Assembly (NCBI GenBank): GCA_004194705.1
Contig: SADC01000177.1
Coordinates: forward strand, 62,001 to 126,000
Reading direction: 5' to 3'
Source: Ditylenchus dipsaci
Taxonomy: Eukaryota; Nematoda; Chromadorea; Rhabditida; Anguinidae
DNA: 64,000 nucleotides
Both the position numbers and the translations under genes were made by a program. The notes under the pieces are model-generated. The model had not been told where the DNA came from, searched no databases, and saw only the letters and a program-made list of their open reading frames with translations. Below, in pieces: positions 1 to 13,805 of this stretch. Position 1 is the first letter of the stretch, and the number at the start of each line of letters is the position of its first letter.

Positions 1-3000
1 CCTAAAGAAACTTCGATGACCTTCTTTCTGCGTATTCTTGTAGAGTGTGCCCAAGTTCATAGGCGTACCCAGGGGGCTAACGAGGCTATAGTCCCCTATA
101 TATCCAGCTCACGAATCTGGGCTGGGCACCCCCAATTTTTTTTTTTTTTAGCCCCCCCCACCTGTCAGGATTTTTAGCCTATTTACCACCCCCCCCCCCT
201 TAGAAAAATCCTGGGTACGCCTACGCCTAAGTGCCTGACAAATTTGGCTTCCCAGCTCTGAAGGTCCACAAAATGTGGTACATGAAAACACCTGGCTAAA
301 ACACCCCTATCATTGTTTTTCATAGGTGACCTATTGGCCATGGGTCATTCCTAAAATTTTCGTTAGCTTTCAGAGATGGGGAGCCAATTTCCCATGGGAT
401 TTGGGATTTAAGAAAAAAATTCATCTGAAAAACCCCAGGTCGTAGTCAGGGTCCCTCCTTGTAAGATTTGACTGTATGCGTTTTTAATGTAAAAAACATA
501 AATACTCAAGCAGTTTTTTGATTTTTTACGTCTTCAACAAAGATACAGACAACATTGCAACAAAAAAGGAAGTTTTAAAAATAGAAACAAAAGGAAGAAT
601 AAAAGTGTTTCCTAGCATCCTTCAGTTGGAAACATAAATTTAAAGCAACAAAAGTAAAGTAAGTGAGTAAAACAATATATAGGCGACAAACACCGGCTAA
701 ATACACCCCTGCATTAGTGACGCAGCAGCAGTAGTATTAGTTATTGACCGGTGGATTAATAACCATAATAATAACAGCTAGATGGACAGCTGCCAGAATA
801 ACAAACATCACACTTTATTTCAACACGTTTCTTTCTACAACGAAAATGCTAATATTTTATGCAAGATTAGGGGATCTGTTGCTGTTTCTCTAATTACCAG
901 GGTTGTCGGCTAACCGATATCTTCGATTAACCGAACCGAAACCGAAAATCGAAACTTTCAGTCAGTCGAACCGAGCTCAAATCCAAAATTTTGGTAAACC
1001 GATCTGATATCCGAAATTTTTGAAAAGTAAACCAACATTTTCAAAACGAACTCCTGACTAAAATTTTGGTGCATAGTCGTTATGCAAATATACTGCATCC
1101 GGTGCATGATTAGGGGAGGGGGCGAAATCGGCCTAAATAGGCCGATGTTCAGGGGGGTGGGCTACTATTTTTCAACCCCATCCAGGGGGGGGCTACTATT
1201 AGAGTAAGTACGGTATTCAGCCTATTAGAGAAAATATTAAGCTAATTACAGCTTCTTCATGGCTCCAAAAGAATTTCAAAGTCTTTGTCGAGCATTTTCC
1301 AGTGTCTCGATGATGACGTTTTTTGGCCTGTAAGGAGAGTGAGAATAAAAATTCTTGCTACTTTCAGTGAGAATCTCACGAAGAGTGAGAATATTATCTT
1401 AGAATCTTTTGCCGGCCTCGATATGCTACCTTTTACTTCAAAATACAATTGGAGCCGTGACCTAAAATCTACCCCAGAGTGAAACCTTCAGGACATGAAT
1501 CTCAGCTAGAGTAATTTTGGATTAGTTGAATCAGGTAAAGGTATACCCATGGTTTATAGATTATTTAAAGATTTGTACTTAACTTGGCACCGTGAATCTT
1601 TAGCCTGCTCTGATACTCCTGCGGACGGGGACACAGTACGGCTATTTTTTTATCCTGGCAACAATTTTCAGGGGAAATCGCCTGTTCTGAAGGCCGAGAT
1701 ATTAAAAAAAGGTTTGAAAAATTGTCCCGTGTCCCGCAGGAGTATGAGGGCAGCCTCAGAAATTTTGAGATTTTACGTCAAAATCTTTATTTTTGGTGCT
1801 CAAATCTCAATAAGCACTGGATAAATGGCACTTTTTGACGAAAAATGAAAATATACTTTATTTGTCCAAATGTACTTTATCTCAAAATTTTGAGATGAGA
1901 TCCCTGGGTACACCCCTGCATTTCCTTCACGCAAAATCACCTTTCTAGGCGACTTTTCCGGTTGAGGCACCTTTTTCGTTAACTATTAATATTTTTTTAA
2001 ACCATGGAGAAAGTGCTCAAAACATTTCTTAGTTTGGCCTAACATACGCTGGCCTATCCTGAGTCTAACGCTGAGCCTCAAAAAAGGGACAATAAAGTTT
2101 TTAGAATTGATAGAAAGTCGGATTTGTCTGCAGCCCGCGAACCGAACAATTGCCCTTTTTAGCATTACGTTTTCGACATTTTTTGTTGTATATTTAAAAA
2201 AAAATTGCAAAAAACCAGTTGCTTTAAGCTTCAACTTATAAATAGAAAAATAGAATAGACTAAAACAAATTGCCTTTAAAAAAAGCTTCTCTTCATTTTT
2301 CTGAGGGCAGTGCCATCCCCATGCATCTTCCTGTCTGTTTACAGCCAAGCAGCAATTAGGGAAAATGGCTGCTTAGGTGTTCTACCTATTACTACTCTCA
2401 ACGAGGCGTAGTCGACTAAGAGTTCTTCTTCTTGTTGGCGGTGTGGCCCCAGTCCATTAGCATATGTGTGGGGCTACTGCTTCTGCTGGTGGGAGTTAAG
2501 GTTGGCGAAAGAAGAATATTTAAAGCTGCCTTAAGAGGCAACCTAAATTTGAAGAAACCTAAATGTTGCTAAGATTTTTTCAACTGTCTCAAGCTCTTTT
2601 AAATCCGTTTGCTTTAAAAATGAGTTGATTTTAAAGAGCTTACGTTTAAAAAAATTCTTTTTTCAGAACACTTTTTTCTTTTTTCCTTTTGATTTTTTCG
2701 GATACTTTTTTTCTCACAGACATTGTCTTTTAGAGGGGGAGCTAGTTATTGTAAAACAGAGGAAACGATGGTAGTTTAAGCTTAGTAAAGTCCAAAATTT
2801 CTTTCTAGATTATTTTTAGAACACGAAAATTGCTCAGAAATCTTTGTAATTTAAGGCAAAGTTCAAAATAAATGTCAACCGAAGTGACGACTCAAGCTTT
2901 TTTTAAAGCGGCAAGAGCCATAATTTTTTTATTTGTTTGGAAAAAACTTCTGGTGGTCCATCCTGTAGCTAAGATGCAGGGCTTCAAAATAATCTATGAC

Positions 3001-3998
3001 TAATTAATAAATTCTGCGTGAAACTCACTCAGTTCGACAGACCAATATGTGGGCTTGAGTGTCGACCCAGATGTGGACCTGTTCATCTACATCCCAAAAT
3101 TTTAAATCAGATACAGCAGATAGCAGCCCTGAATCTTAGCTACAAGATAAGACAACAGAAATTGTTTTCAATGGAATAAAAAACATGTGGCCCTTCACGC
3201 TTTGAAAAGAAGATTGGGTCCTATACGACAATAGGACACTTTTTGCCTTGGTTCCGCCTGTTAATTTCTCGTGATATTTAGGCCATAGGCAAGGGTAGGC
3301 CAGTGTATGTTAGGACGGACACAAACATTTTTTCTTAAGATCTAGATTCTAGAAACACTTTGAGTTAGCAACATACGCTGCCCTACTCTTGACTAAGCTT
3401 AAAGCCTAAAAAATCACAAAAAACCCAAACAGGAGGAACCAAGGTAAAAAAGAGTCTTATTGTCGTATAGGGCCGAAGATTGGGTCGATATTTATTGTGA
3501 ACGAGAAAAACTACTTTTTTTTTCAAGAAAATGAAAAGTTGTCGAAATCAGAGAATGTAAGTAAAAAACAAACTTTTTTGTGAACTATGAGCACTTAACT
3601 CACTTGTTGATGTTGAAAATTGTAGTTTTGAGAACCAGAAATGTCATATGATTAGCCTGTTTTACTAACTTCTCTTTCTCATTTTTGACCAATTAGGGAG
3701 AGTTCTTTTGGGAAGAGCAGAAAAAAGAATAAACAAATTGAACATTTGGTTAGCCTCAACATAATCCAATCTATTAAGCGGATGCAGTGTTCTGCTTTCC
3801 TTAATTTAACTGCTTTTTAGCTGTAGAGTGCATCTGTTTATAGACTAACAATAAAATTAGATGCAGAAGTTGTCTGCAAATGATATCAAGCATGTTTAAG
3901 ACATAAAACACAGGCTTCGCACTAAAACAATATCATTTTAGGTTTCAGAATATGGATTATACAGGATGAAACAATAAAAAAAATCCCTGAACTGTAAA
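1..3998. other. Gene-free repeat region
   Basis: I see no exon chain here. It holds an inverted pair around 60-230 (GTACCCAGGGGG and its complement), an ACCGAA-rich simple stretch at about 905-1030, a partial end of the TACGGTA palindrome family at about 1090-1212, a member of the hAT-like family with the core GCACTGGATAAA at about 1625-1915, and an inverted repeat at about 3217-3477 whose arms read ACGACAATAGGAC and its complement. Short open frames here fall inside these repeats. Confidence 0.6.
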
Positions 3999-4289
3999 GT
4001 GGATTCTGTAGCTCTTGCGCTGCGCTACAACATGGTTTTAAGGACCATCGCCGTTGATGACAATGGTGATTTCGTATTTTTGAATTCGCGGGGACGACAG
4101 ATACCCAAGTGCGATATATCTGATTCGTCTCGTCTAGGAAATGAAATTAAAATTTTAAATGCAAATAAAAAAAATAATTCGAAAATTATTTTCCGTATTT
4201 TCAGTTGTTCCCCGCCAATTCAAAAAAAACGCGCAATTGGCGTTGTCATCGATGGCGATGGTCCTTTGAGATGTTTTTACAGCACTTGA
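3999..4289 (+). repeat. Fold-back repeat with an incidental 96-codon frame
   Basis: The open frame is bounded by an inverted pair: GGACCATCGCCGTTGATGACA near 4040 and its near complement near 4245-4263. The start region CTGCGCTACAAC recurs near 6445, so it is repeat-derived. No family similarity is visible and no splice sites extend it. Confidence 0.45.
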
Positions 4290-4452
4290 AACTCGATGAG
4301 CGTTTTGACCGCAGTTATTTTAACAGGAAATGAAAATTTGGCGATTTGAAATCGAGTGAAATTTTTATCTGCTTTTTGTCAACAATACTTTTTTCAGTTA
4401 TTAAATGTTTATATACCATTCGCTAGAGAATTGTCAGGGCTACAAAATGACA

Positions 4453-4699
4453 TACTGTAAATACTCTATTAAACGGCCCCTACAATCAACGGCCCCCCCC
4501 TCTAATAAACGGCCCCTTAAGGACCTATATCTCAGCTTAGATAAACAATTTTGCAAATCTGTTTTCGCGTTTTCTTAATTAGCACGAGTTTACCTGATTC
4601 TACTTTTCAGATTTTGGTTGAGCACCCAAAAATATCAAAATCAAAAAATTTTTTGTTCGATTTTCAGGGGTTGAATAGTTTAATAGAGTATTTACGGTA
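4453..4699. repeat. Palindromic MITE, TACCGTA family, AAACGGCCCC tip
   Basis: Ends read TACTGTAAATACTCTATTAAAC and the complement TAGAGTATTTACGGTA. The interior has the family landmarks TTAATTAGCACGAGTTTACC and TTTGGTTGAGCACCC, also present in the copy at 34183-34449. No protein is encoded. Confidence 0.8.
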
Positions 4700-7096
4700 C
4701 CATGGGCAAAAAGTAATGATTAAAAAGGGCTTGACGACGCCGTCGAAATCAGAGGTTTTTTATTGTTTCACCCTGCAGTGTACAAGTGACAATTTTTCTT
4801 CTTTGTCCATCTAGCTACTTTTCGAAAATTCTTATGATTTACGGTGTGTGCAGAATTCCTTCACTTCGAGTTTTGTAATGTAACATACAACAGGCCTCTA
4901 ATATAAGGCCTGAGTATTTAAAAGCGGTTTTTTTGTAATATTGAACCACATTTCATTACCTCGATAACTGAACCCTATTTTTGTGCCTATCGTGTAGAGA
5001 AGGTTGTTTTGCGTGGGGTTTTATAAATCAAGTGACGGAAAAGGTGCAAGTTTCAGGGAAAAGTTTGAAATCGGAGTTCGAAATGTCATTATTTATCAGA
5101 AATCTCGATTTAGACAACAATTAACTTGTTTTTTGACTAAAGACTCTCGATTTAACGACACCTCTATTCATCAACACTTTTTCGCCGGTCCCATGAGTGT
5201 CGTTAAATCGAAGTTTGGCTGTACTGCCATAAAAAGCCCACTAAATTCTACGTCAAATGGTATAAATAGATTTATTATAGTAAGAAAGAATTTTGTTAAA
5301 AAGTATCTCAAAAAAATAAATCTCAAAAAATCATTAAAATTTTCTCTCATTGGCTAGCTTTCTGATGGTTTTCAACAATTTTTTCGATTATCCTGTTTAA
5401 AATTTGTTGCGCTTTCCGAATCCGTAGTCAAAAATTTACCGCTGACCTTCAAAGTTTGTGGTTTTAAACTTAAACTTGTGGTTAAAACTGGTTTTAGTTA
5501 AGAATTTTTGTTTTGTAAAAATAGGACTTTTGTGTGAATCGTCGATTTTTTTCTCAAAAACGTATGAATATGCAAGAACTATCATTGCCATAAGATCTCG
5601 GAATTGAAATTCGGAATTGGCAGCCTGTAAAAAGTAAAACTTAATCAGAATTGTCTTTTCTTTTGAATGAGACCAAAACTGAAATTTTGAAAAAAAAAAT
5701 TGGGTAATATAAGTCTCTATTAAGTGGTCCAAAATTACAGGAAACGGCTTTAAAAGAAGTCAGGTGTGAGGTTGAGCCGGAGGTCGAGTTGCGGGTCATG
5801 TTGACCCGTGACTTACTTTTAATGAGTTCTAAAATATTTTGATATAAAGCGTAAGAGATCTTATTTATAAAATCTTCGCTAGATGCAAGCGGTCGTTTTA
5901 CATATAAAATGTCTTTGCAGTGAAATAAAAATATTTGTTTGGAGTTATTGAAAAATGTGACCCGCGACTCGTGACCCGCGGGAGTCTGGCGATGGCATTT
6001 GGAATACAGTCGAGTCGCGGTATAACGCGACCCGATATAACGTGAGCCTTGATATAACGCGACCCTTCAAATGATCCCAGCAAAAGGAAGTCAGTCAAAT
6101 TTACCTTCGATATAATGCGGCCCCTGATATACCGCGACCTTTTTACGGTCCCTATCAAATTTATATTTAATTTAAGGCGTCACGAAAACATTTTATCCTC
6201 ATGTTCTAGCGCAGCTCAATAGCTACAAAACTCATGTTCCCGAACAATTTTTCAAAATCAGAGTGTAAAGATATGGCCTTTTTGAAAAAACAAATTGCTT
6301 CAAAAAAGTGGCCGAAATCCGTAAAAATGGAAAAACTTGGATTTTGGCCATTTTTGAAGCAATTTATTCTTTCCAAAAGGCCATATCTTAACACTATAAT
6401 TTTAAAAAATCATCTAGTAACATTGATTTTGCAGCTTTCAAGCTGCGCTACAACGTGATGATAAAATGTTCAATGTAAATTTAATAGCTGAAAGTGATGA
6501 AAACGCGTGTCAACTTCCAAAATTACTCCACAAGTGTTTGGAGCTGAATGGTGACTTATCCAAAATAATAAAGCTGTGTTAAATATCCTATTTAAAGAGG
6601 AGGTGCAGAGCTACGAAATGGTATTAGAAGAAAAGAGACATGATGCCAAGCTTGATAAAATATAAGGCTTTGAAAATCCGTCGGGAACTTTTGTTACACA
6701 CGTTATTTTTGGAGCAACCTCACATGGAGTTGCATTAATTTAAGAGTTAAAAATTTCTAGAGCACAACGATATCATCACCTGGCCACGTAGTAACTACCC
6801 AGATTTTGGGGTTCGATTCCTTTTAAAACTATTTGTCAAAAAAATTATTAGTCTCTAATAGACGGGTACCCCCTAGGGCCGAAATTAAAGGGCAAACCAC
6901 ATTTTATTGCGCTTTAAACATAAAGTCAAAAAATTTTAAGTTTGAAAAATAAAACCCGAATGAATTTTTTCATGCAGATTTCGACTTTGTAAACAAAAAG
7001 ATTTCAAAGTTGATAAAATTTTAAGTTCTTTTTTGTAAAATAGAGTAAAAGCGGGTTATTCAACTCAAATTATATAAACATGTTTTATCACAAATA
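4700..7096. other. Gene-free region of small inverted repeats
   Basis: Contents: a CTCGATTTAACGACACC inverted pair at about 5146-5224, a run of CGATATAACGCGACC units at about 6008-6150 resembling ends of the CAGTC palindrome family, and a clear palindrome at about 6203-6460 with arms AAAGATATGGCCTTTT and complement. At about 6783-6825 a GGTTCGATTCC box follows a CCTGGCCACGTAG stretch, a weak tRNA-like module. No supported gene. Confidence 0.5.
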
Positions 7097-7372
7097 AAAA
7101 CGGCTCTCTCCTGTTATATCCAAAACTGTTACATCTAAAAATGGTTCTAGTTTATCAGGTTCTCGCCAAAAGTTCCAGCAAGGTTTTAGCCTTTAAGTTC
7201 AATTTATTTATGATACAATACTTCAGGCTTTCCTCTAATACTATATGGAAAATAACAAAATTTAAAATGAAAAGCTAGAACCGTGCTAGAACTTTTGGCG
7301 AGAACCAGATAAAACTAGAACCATTTTTAGATGTAACAGTTTTGGATATAACAGGAGAGAGCCATAAAAACT
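7097..7372. repeat. Palindrome of about 276 bp
   Basis: Left arm GGCTCTCTCCTGTTATATCC and right arm GGATATAACAGGAGAGAGCC are exact complements, and pairing continues inward through GTTCTCGCCAAAAGTT and AACTTTTGGCGAGAAC. Confidence 0.8.
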
Positions 7373-7899
7373 CGATTTTTGAAAAAAAAATAGATTTTTG
7401 TGTTTGAAACTATTTTGTCCACCAAAAGATCTAATCCGTTAAAAATTAATATTTTATAAATGAGCCTTTACAATTCTGCATAGAATGGTGAATAATAGGC
7501 AGAAAAGCTCCAATAAAACTCTAGTAATGTTTCCACAAAAATATGAAAAACTTACAATATTTTAGATATTTGGCATAGGTTGAACTTTCCATTAGCTATA
7601 TCTTGAGATCCAACTTCAAATCATAAATCTGTGATTCTGAACTTACTCAAAATTGTCTCTTCCTTCACATGAGACCGAAATTTAACCAAAATTTAGAAGA
7701 AACCGAAAAAGTGGCCTATCTTAGAGAAAATGCCTTTAAATATTTTCGACTTTGTAGTTTTTAGAATGTCGATTTTCCAAAAGTTTTTGTCCAAGTTCGC
7801 AAAAACTGCATATATCAAAAGATTCAGCGTGAAAAATGCCACAATTTGGTATATAAGGCTTAGCTATAAGAGCGTTGCCCACTGTTGATGTTCCCTTGT

Positions 7900-8098
7900 G
7901 AGATCCAGTATTTTTATGCTGCCGACAACCCGAATAAATAATTTTCGAACCTGAAAGAAAAGTTTGTTGAAAACTTTGGATCACTTGGCGATTTCGGGGA
8001 CATTTTAAAATTTATGCCTTTTTTTTTAGTTTTTCACACTTTAAAAAATAGTTTTTCCAAAAGTCACGCTGAGCTATTTACTCACACTTAGCCTTATG
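7900..8098 (-). pseudogene. Broken duplicate of an F-box/LRR exon-intron junction
   Basis: This stretch is a near copy of 17626-17816. It repeats the first 50 bases of the first LRR exon (minus strand), its acceptor site and about 140 bases of the upstream intron. None of the other exons is present, so it is a fragment of a segmental copy. Divergence is light in the exon part and heavier in the intron part. Confidence 0.75.
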
Positions 8099-8109
8099 GC
8101 TCGTTCACG

Positions 8110-10348
8110 GACTGTGACTTAGACTTAGACTTTTTAATTATTTCTTATTGTATTTCTTAGAAAAGTAAATTTTAGAAATAAGCTCAAAAAATATTAATTT
8201 GTATGACCAAAGGACACACGTGACTGAAAGAGCGTGTGTATTTGAGGTCCGGAATATCTGAAAAGTCGCCTCGAGCGGAAAATCAATGCAAACAATGTTT
8301 TTTTTATCCTTCAATACAACAAAACCTTTTTCATCATCAAATATCAACAATCTCACAATTTATCATTCATCACATCAATTATTTAAAAAATTTGCAAGGC
8401 GAATAAAAAACTGCAGGATGGCTTAAGGGGGAACTCTTTTTCAGTTTCGGAAGATCGGAAACAACCAAAAGCGACATTTTTATGTGAGAGGTGGTATTAG
8501 TCTTGCCGTAGGCTGGTATGCGGTCAGACCTGTCGCTGGCAAGAAATCTAAGTCTGCGAAATATGCAATAGATGATATCCAGTGTGAAGATCACGCTTGA
8601 ATGAAGAACATAATCCAGATAGATAAAGATGGATGCTAGATGGTTTGAAAATTGCGCTCTCACCTTAAGATGCACTTAAAATTCGCTAAAGCATTTTCTA
8701 CCAGGATGAAAAGAAAGACGTAGAGAGGTAGCACGGAGTTCTGCCTAGAAGGGTCATGTTGGAGCAGTATTATAGTACAAAGCAATATATGCCGGGGAGA
8801 TATGTGTTCGGAAGATATATGTGGGAGATACCGTATTTTCTAAGATAATAATAAGCGCCCTCCCAAAAATCCGGTATTTCTTAAATTCATTCTCCTCCTT
8901 TTATACCGGGTTTTTGTTTTCGAACGCCACATATATTATATACCAAAATGTAGCTGGGAATCTGCGCCGAAAATTGGCGCCGGGCGCCGAGTAGCTTACA
9001 TAGCAAAAGTAGCTACACAAATTTTTCATTTATTTTCATTTTATATTACAATTTTATCTTAAATTCAACTCATAATATATAATTTAAAGGGACTGGAGCT
9101 GTTTGAGTCGTAAAAGCTAAAAAATCAGTACAAACCAAGTTTTAAAACAACCAAAAAAGGCTGTTTCTATAATAAGAAAATATATTAAGAACCACTAAAA
9201 AAGTGGCGCCGGATGCCGGCGCCCGACTACCCAACTTTCAAAAAGGCACTGGGCCCTAATTTTCCCAAAATTTACCGAGCGCACACCGGCGCCCGTCCAA
9301 GTATGGATATATATCCATAACCATAAAAACAAATACGTTGATTGTTTCCTGAACTTTACACTTAGGGATAAGCTACGCACCAAAACTCCGGGGTAACGCG
9401 AATCGCTCCACACCGCATTGGTCCACACTTTCCAAATTCGTGTTTTTGTATGTTCGAAGGTTTGATTATCGGTTTGAACCATTTCTATCCAATTTTATTC
9501 TATCCAATCCAATTATAGTATATTTGTCTACGTCGGCTCACCAATCCAGTCGGTTATTCGAAAACTATGTACGACAATCCGCGAAAAACTGAAAACCGGG
9601 TAAGAAAACCCCGGTTTTCGGCTTTTCCCTACTTTGACAGACTGCATTTGCCAGGGATTTGGTTTAAGTTTACATATAGAGCAATCAACACCCGACCTGG
9701 TCAGATTGCCTCCAGCACGGTTCAATCATCTTCCTAACATGGACCGATCACCCAAGAACATGGCCTGATCCACTGTCTGAAGATTATTTTTCTGCCGTAT
9801 AGAAAGAGCGGAATAGCCGATCAGCTCTAAGTAGCACTGGTATCATCCAAGTAATTTGGATTAATTAAGGTAGTTTAGGAATGAACCAGGTGATTTGCGT
9901 ACTATCCGAGTGCTTCAAGTCCTATCCACCTGGTTCGAGTATAGCTCATGGAATTTGAAAAAATCACTTACAGACAACATATGCGATGAACAAGCAGAAA
10001 AATAAAAAATAACAGATGCATCACTAAATAAGCAATCAGCAACAGACAAAAAAAACGAAACGGGCGAGAAAGGGTCTGACACTAAAAAGAAAAGTGTGGA
10101 CCAATTCGGGTACAGACCAATTTGCTGAGGACCATTTCGGTGCCGCCTTAAATCTCCAATTAAAGTAGGGGAAAATTTACGAAGAAACATATAAAAAAGA
10201 CGAGATCTTAAGTAACCAAGAAAATAGGCACAATACACAGAACCAATTTATTTACAATACAACAAAGTACTAGCACATTTCACACCATATTTTCTCGTAG
10301 CATGTTCTTAGCGTCGTCTCGCAAACCAGCCCTAAATATTTGAAAAGG
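8110..10348. other. Gene-free region
   Basis: Low-complexity AT sequence with two GC-rich patches carrying GGCGCCGGGCGCC-like words at about 8960-9000 and 9205-9295, plus a CCGGTTTTCGG word near 9600-9630. A solo TACCGTATTTTCT palindrome end lies near 8829. I found no exon chain on either strand. Confidence 0.45.
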
Positions 10349-11008
10349 TCAAAAGATTCGATACACACAAATTTTGAAACACACGTTGATCTTCGAGATA
10401 GGCACATTCAAATTATTTGACAACTGCAGCTTAACTTGACGGGTAGGACGAGGATTGACAAGGAAAGCAGCTTCCAAGACCGCTAAATCCTGCACAGTGA
10501 AGACAACTGAAAAACAAACTAAAGATTTCACCAGCATTTATAACGAAACCTCGGTTGTTTGACCGACGCACAAATGCCTCTAATTCATTGACCCGGTTAT
10601 TCAGACCTGCAATGCGAACATTCAATAGAGCCTCAAAAGCTATTCTTTCTGCTCTCAAGTCAACGAGCTCTTGGTGCAAACGCCGATTCTCCTGCTGGAT
10701 CTGAGCCAACTAAAATAAAGGAAATGCAGTTAAGTGAAAATTTTCCAACCACAAATCTTATCAATGTCTTTAATTTTTTGCTTCAAACTAACCACTTGCT
10801 GAACAAATTTTAGTCGAGGTGAGAAAAAACTTGCAAATGCTCGAGACACACACACAAGATGAGCACTCTCAATGGCATCCACAAATTTAATTATTTCTAA
10901 GAGTATTTCTGCAGGCAATAACAGCGCCTTGATCTTAGTTGATTGAATATGTATGGTAGATAGTTTCTGTGAAGAAATATATTTTTTGGGAGAATATAAA
11001 GTGGCCAT
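10349..11008 (-). CDS. F-box protein with C-terminal coiled coil
   Basis: Probable substrate adaptor of an SCF ubiquitin ligase; the substrate is unknown. Exon 1 holds an F-box at roughly residues 30-65 with the typical start LLLPAEILLEIIKFV and the signature VCVSRAF. Exon 2 (10550-10709) is a polar coiled coil beginning LAQIQQENRRLHQEL. Exon 3 (10349-10506) ends the frame. Introns are 43 nt at 10507-10549, and either 86 nt (10710-10795, phase-consistent GTGGTTAG donor) or 43 nt (10710-10752, which leaves the frame out of phase). With the first choice the product is about 176 residues, short for the class and without recognisable substrate repeats. The ATG at 11006-11008 is the first in frame; an upstream exon cannot be excluded. 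It is separate from the larger F-box gene on the same strand at 14-18 kb. Confidence 0.6.
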
Positions 11009-11196
11009 GCTTTAAATAAATCTGAAATGCAAAAAATTTAGGGATCTTAATAGTCACACAGTTTATGCTTGAAAAAATTGTAAATTTCAAGTATTTGCAA
11101 TCAATGTGCGTGACCTATGTATACGGGGAAGATAAGATCAATTGTATTAAAAAAATCACCATGGCCAACTAACACACAACTTCTAGCAAATTTGGT

Positions 11197-11365
11197 CAAC
11201 ACCAGTGCAGTAAATTTTGGAATTTCGGCACCGGCACCACACCGGGCACCGGCCTGGAAAATTTGGGCACCGGGCACCGCACTGGGCACCGACCTCCAAA
11301 TTTTCGGCACCGGGCACTGGTGGTGTGCCCGGTGCCGCACCGGTGCCATTTACAGCACTGGTCAA
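11197..11365. repeat. GC-rich GGCACCGG minisatellite-like patch
   Basis: Imperfect repeats of GGCACCGG and GGGCACCG stand out sharply from the AT-rich surroundings. A similar GGTGCCG-rich patch occurs at about 55735-55870. Frames are open on both strands only because the repeat avoids stops. Confidence 0.6.
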
Positions 11366-13120
11366 CACACAGTCGGTTCATGCAACTTGCATGATTTGAC
11401 AATTGCATGTACTCCCATGCACGATGCAAGATTAAGTGTCCACGTCCATTCATGCAGCGACGTATTCTTGGGAGAAGGGCTGACCAGGCCAAATTAAAAA
11501 GTCTTTTTGCATCCAGAAGACCCCTTACCTCTCAAAATTTTTTCTGATTACGCCTCTGCATGCATGCCACGGTGTGTGGGACTAAACAGAATTAACCACT
11601 TCTGAGATCTCTTTTAAGTTCTTAAATTTATAACTAACATCATGACCATTTCCTTTTATAATTACAGACTACTTAAGAGGAGCTTGAGGAAACTTGGATG
11701 TTATCGACGTATTAGCTCAGCAAACTCAGAAACCGACCGGCCAACGGCCCACCCGTTCCAAAAAATTCGGTGTGATAAGTTTTTGTTGATAAAATCTGTA
11801 TGACAAGCAAGTCAGTTCAAGCCAAATATCTTGCAAATAGTGTGTGTAGTAGCTCGGCTTCATACTTTGCTCTTGACCCATTGACCATCATCCAAAAAAA
11901 CTTAAGACTGGTAGAACTAGGGTTAGTAAAACTAATTTTGATTTCGGAGACGAGCAATTAGTTCCGCATTGAGCACCAAAAACAGTTGTAGTCGAGAGAT
12001 TAAAGACGTGCAACAGCGAAAATTAAGTTAACAGAGAAGTATAAGAAAGACCATACCTGATTCGCAGCCATCTAAAAACAGATGAAGAGTATGATAGAGG
12101 ATTGATAGATTAAGTAACATACATTTGTGTCAACTAACGAAATGCGGTATAGATCAAACGGAAACCTCTTGTAGAACGATACGGCGAGCCTAAGATTTAC
12201 AATTTAAATTAAAATAACCCAGAGTCATATGTCCTTTTCGTGTGCACCATTTGGAATCTCTGCCAAATGAGGTGTCAATATACTTGGGCGTAGGATTGGA
12301 ATCCCATGGGATTCCCGGGATTGGAATCCCAGAAATTTTGGAAAACCCAATCCAAAATCCCAAAGTTTCATAGTCCGAAATCCAAAATCCCACCGGTTCA
12401 CATTTCGAAATTCCCAAAATTATCCCAAAATCCCCAAAGATCCCAAACAAATTTATTTAGTCTCGAAACTAATTTTTTTTCATTTCACATGACTTTTGTG
12501 TGTGTTTTTTTTAAACAACAACAAAAAGGGGCAAGCTCGATCCGAACACCGCAGAAAAGCTAATATTTTTGAACAAAGCTCTCGCGTATGTTAACTTCTC
12601 GTATTGATTGTATTTTGTTGTTTAAAATTGATTAAAATCGTTGGATAGTTATAAACTGTTTGAATTTGAAAAAAATCCCAAATCCAACTGGGATTCCCAG
12701 AATTTTGGAAATCCCAATCCAAAATCCCAAAATAAAAAAATATTTCGAAAATCCCAATCCAAAATCCTGAAATTTAAAATAATTTCAACAATCCCAATCC
12801 CAAATCCCAAAAAAACAAGAACGCCCAAGTATAGGTGTCAAAGAGCTAACATTTAAAAATTAAAAAAAATCAAACCGGATTTTGACAAAAAAAAAAGGTT
12901 TGCCCGTACTAAAAAATGCGAAAAATGTGCACCAAGTAATACACCGAAAATTAAGTTTTAAGACGCTATAAAGAAACCAACTTTACATCATATTTCTTGG
13001 GTTTTTACCAAAAGTTGTTTTTATGCAACCGGAAAATAATAATCAACAGTTATGCCATTTAAAAGCGGCTATTTAACCGAATATTGAGATGACCGGATAT
13101 TGAGAAGAACGTAATGTCTC
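11366..13120. other. Gene-free region with AATCCCAATCC repeats
   Basis: From about 12285 to 12835 the words GGAATCCCA, AATCCCAATCC and AAATCCCAAA recur, framed by CTTGGGCGTAG on the left and ACGCCCAAGTATA on the right, so it is probably one inverted-end element. The rest is unremarkable AT-rich sequence. Confidence 0.5.
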
Positions 13121-13282
13121 TACCGTAAATTCTTCATTAGAGGCCCGTGGGAGTCTATTTTTCAACCCTTCGAAAGCACTTGACATTGTAAATCAAAAAT
13201 GGTGTTTTTCGGAGACTTTAGTAAAATATATATTAGTGAGCGTTTATTAAAGACTGGGCTTCTAATAGAGAATTTTATGGTA
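13121..13282. repeat. Degenerate palindromic MITE, TACCGTA family
   Basis: Left TACCGTAAATTCTTCATTAGAGGC and right GCTTCTAATAGAGAATTTTATGGTA pair imperfectly. The stem tip differs from other members but the two arms still match each other. Confidence 0.6.
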
Positions 13283-13805
13283 TTCTATTTTGCCATAGAT
13301 ACTCTGTCGATCGTTTGAAGGTTCTGGAATAGTCCCGTGCCAGGAAAAAACGTCTATTTGAACTTTAGATCTATTTTAGATAGGCTTGCTGAAAAATCCG
13401 GCTTTTTTCTTTTCGAGATTAATCTCGAGATCAATCCCAGCTTTAATCTTTTTTCTGGTGGTTTCTACCATAGAGTATTTTTCTCTGAGCCTACCTTTTT
13501 CGGTTTCCTTGATTTTTTTTCACCCCAATCCATTTCAATGTGGAGTGTGCTGGTCTTTGGCCACGAAGCGACCAAATACCCGTGGTATTGTTGGCGCAAA
13601 AGGTGTGAAATAGGCTTTACACCCACAGGGGTTCGAACCATGAGCAATAAATCCAATAAAGAGCGCACGCTCTTCTGTGGTCAACCGCAAGTTAATTGAA
13701 AAAGCAGTCTGTGTACCCCCTAGAAAACCGCGACCTAAGGAACGCATTTTGTCAATTTTTACAATTGGTCCACCACATAGTGCCAGTGGAAAACACTAAG
13801 TGTCG

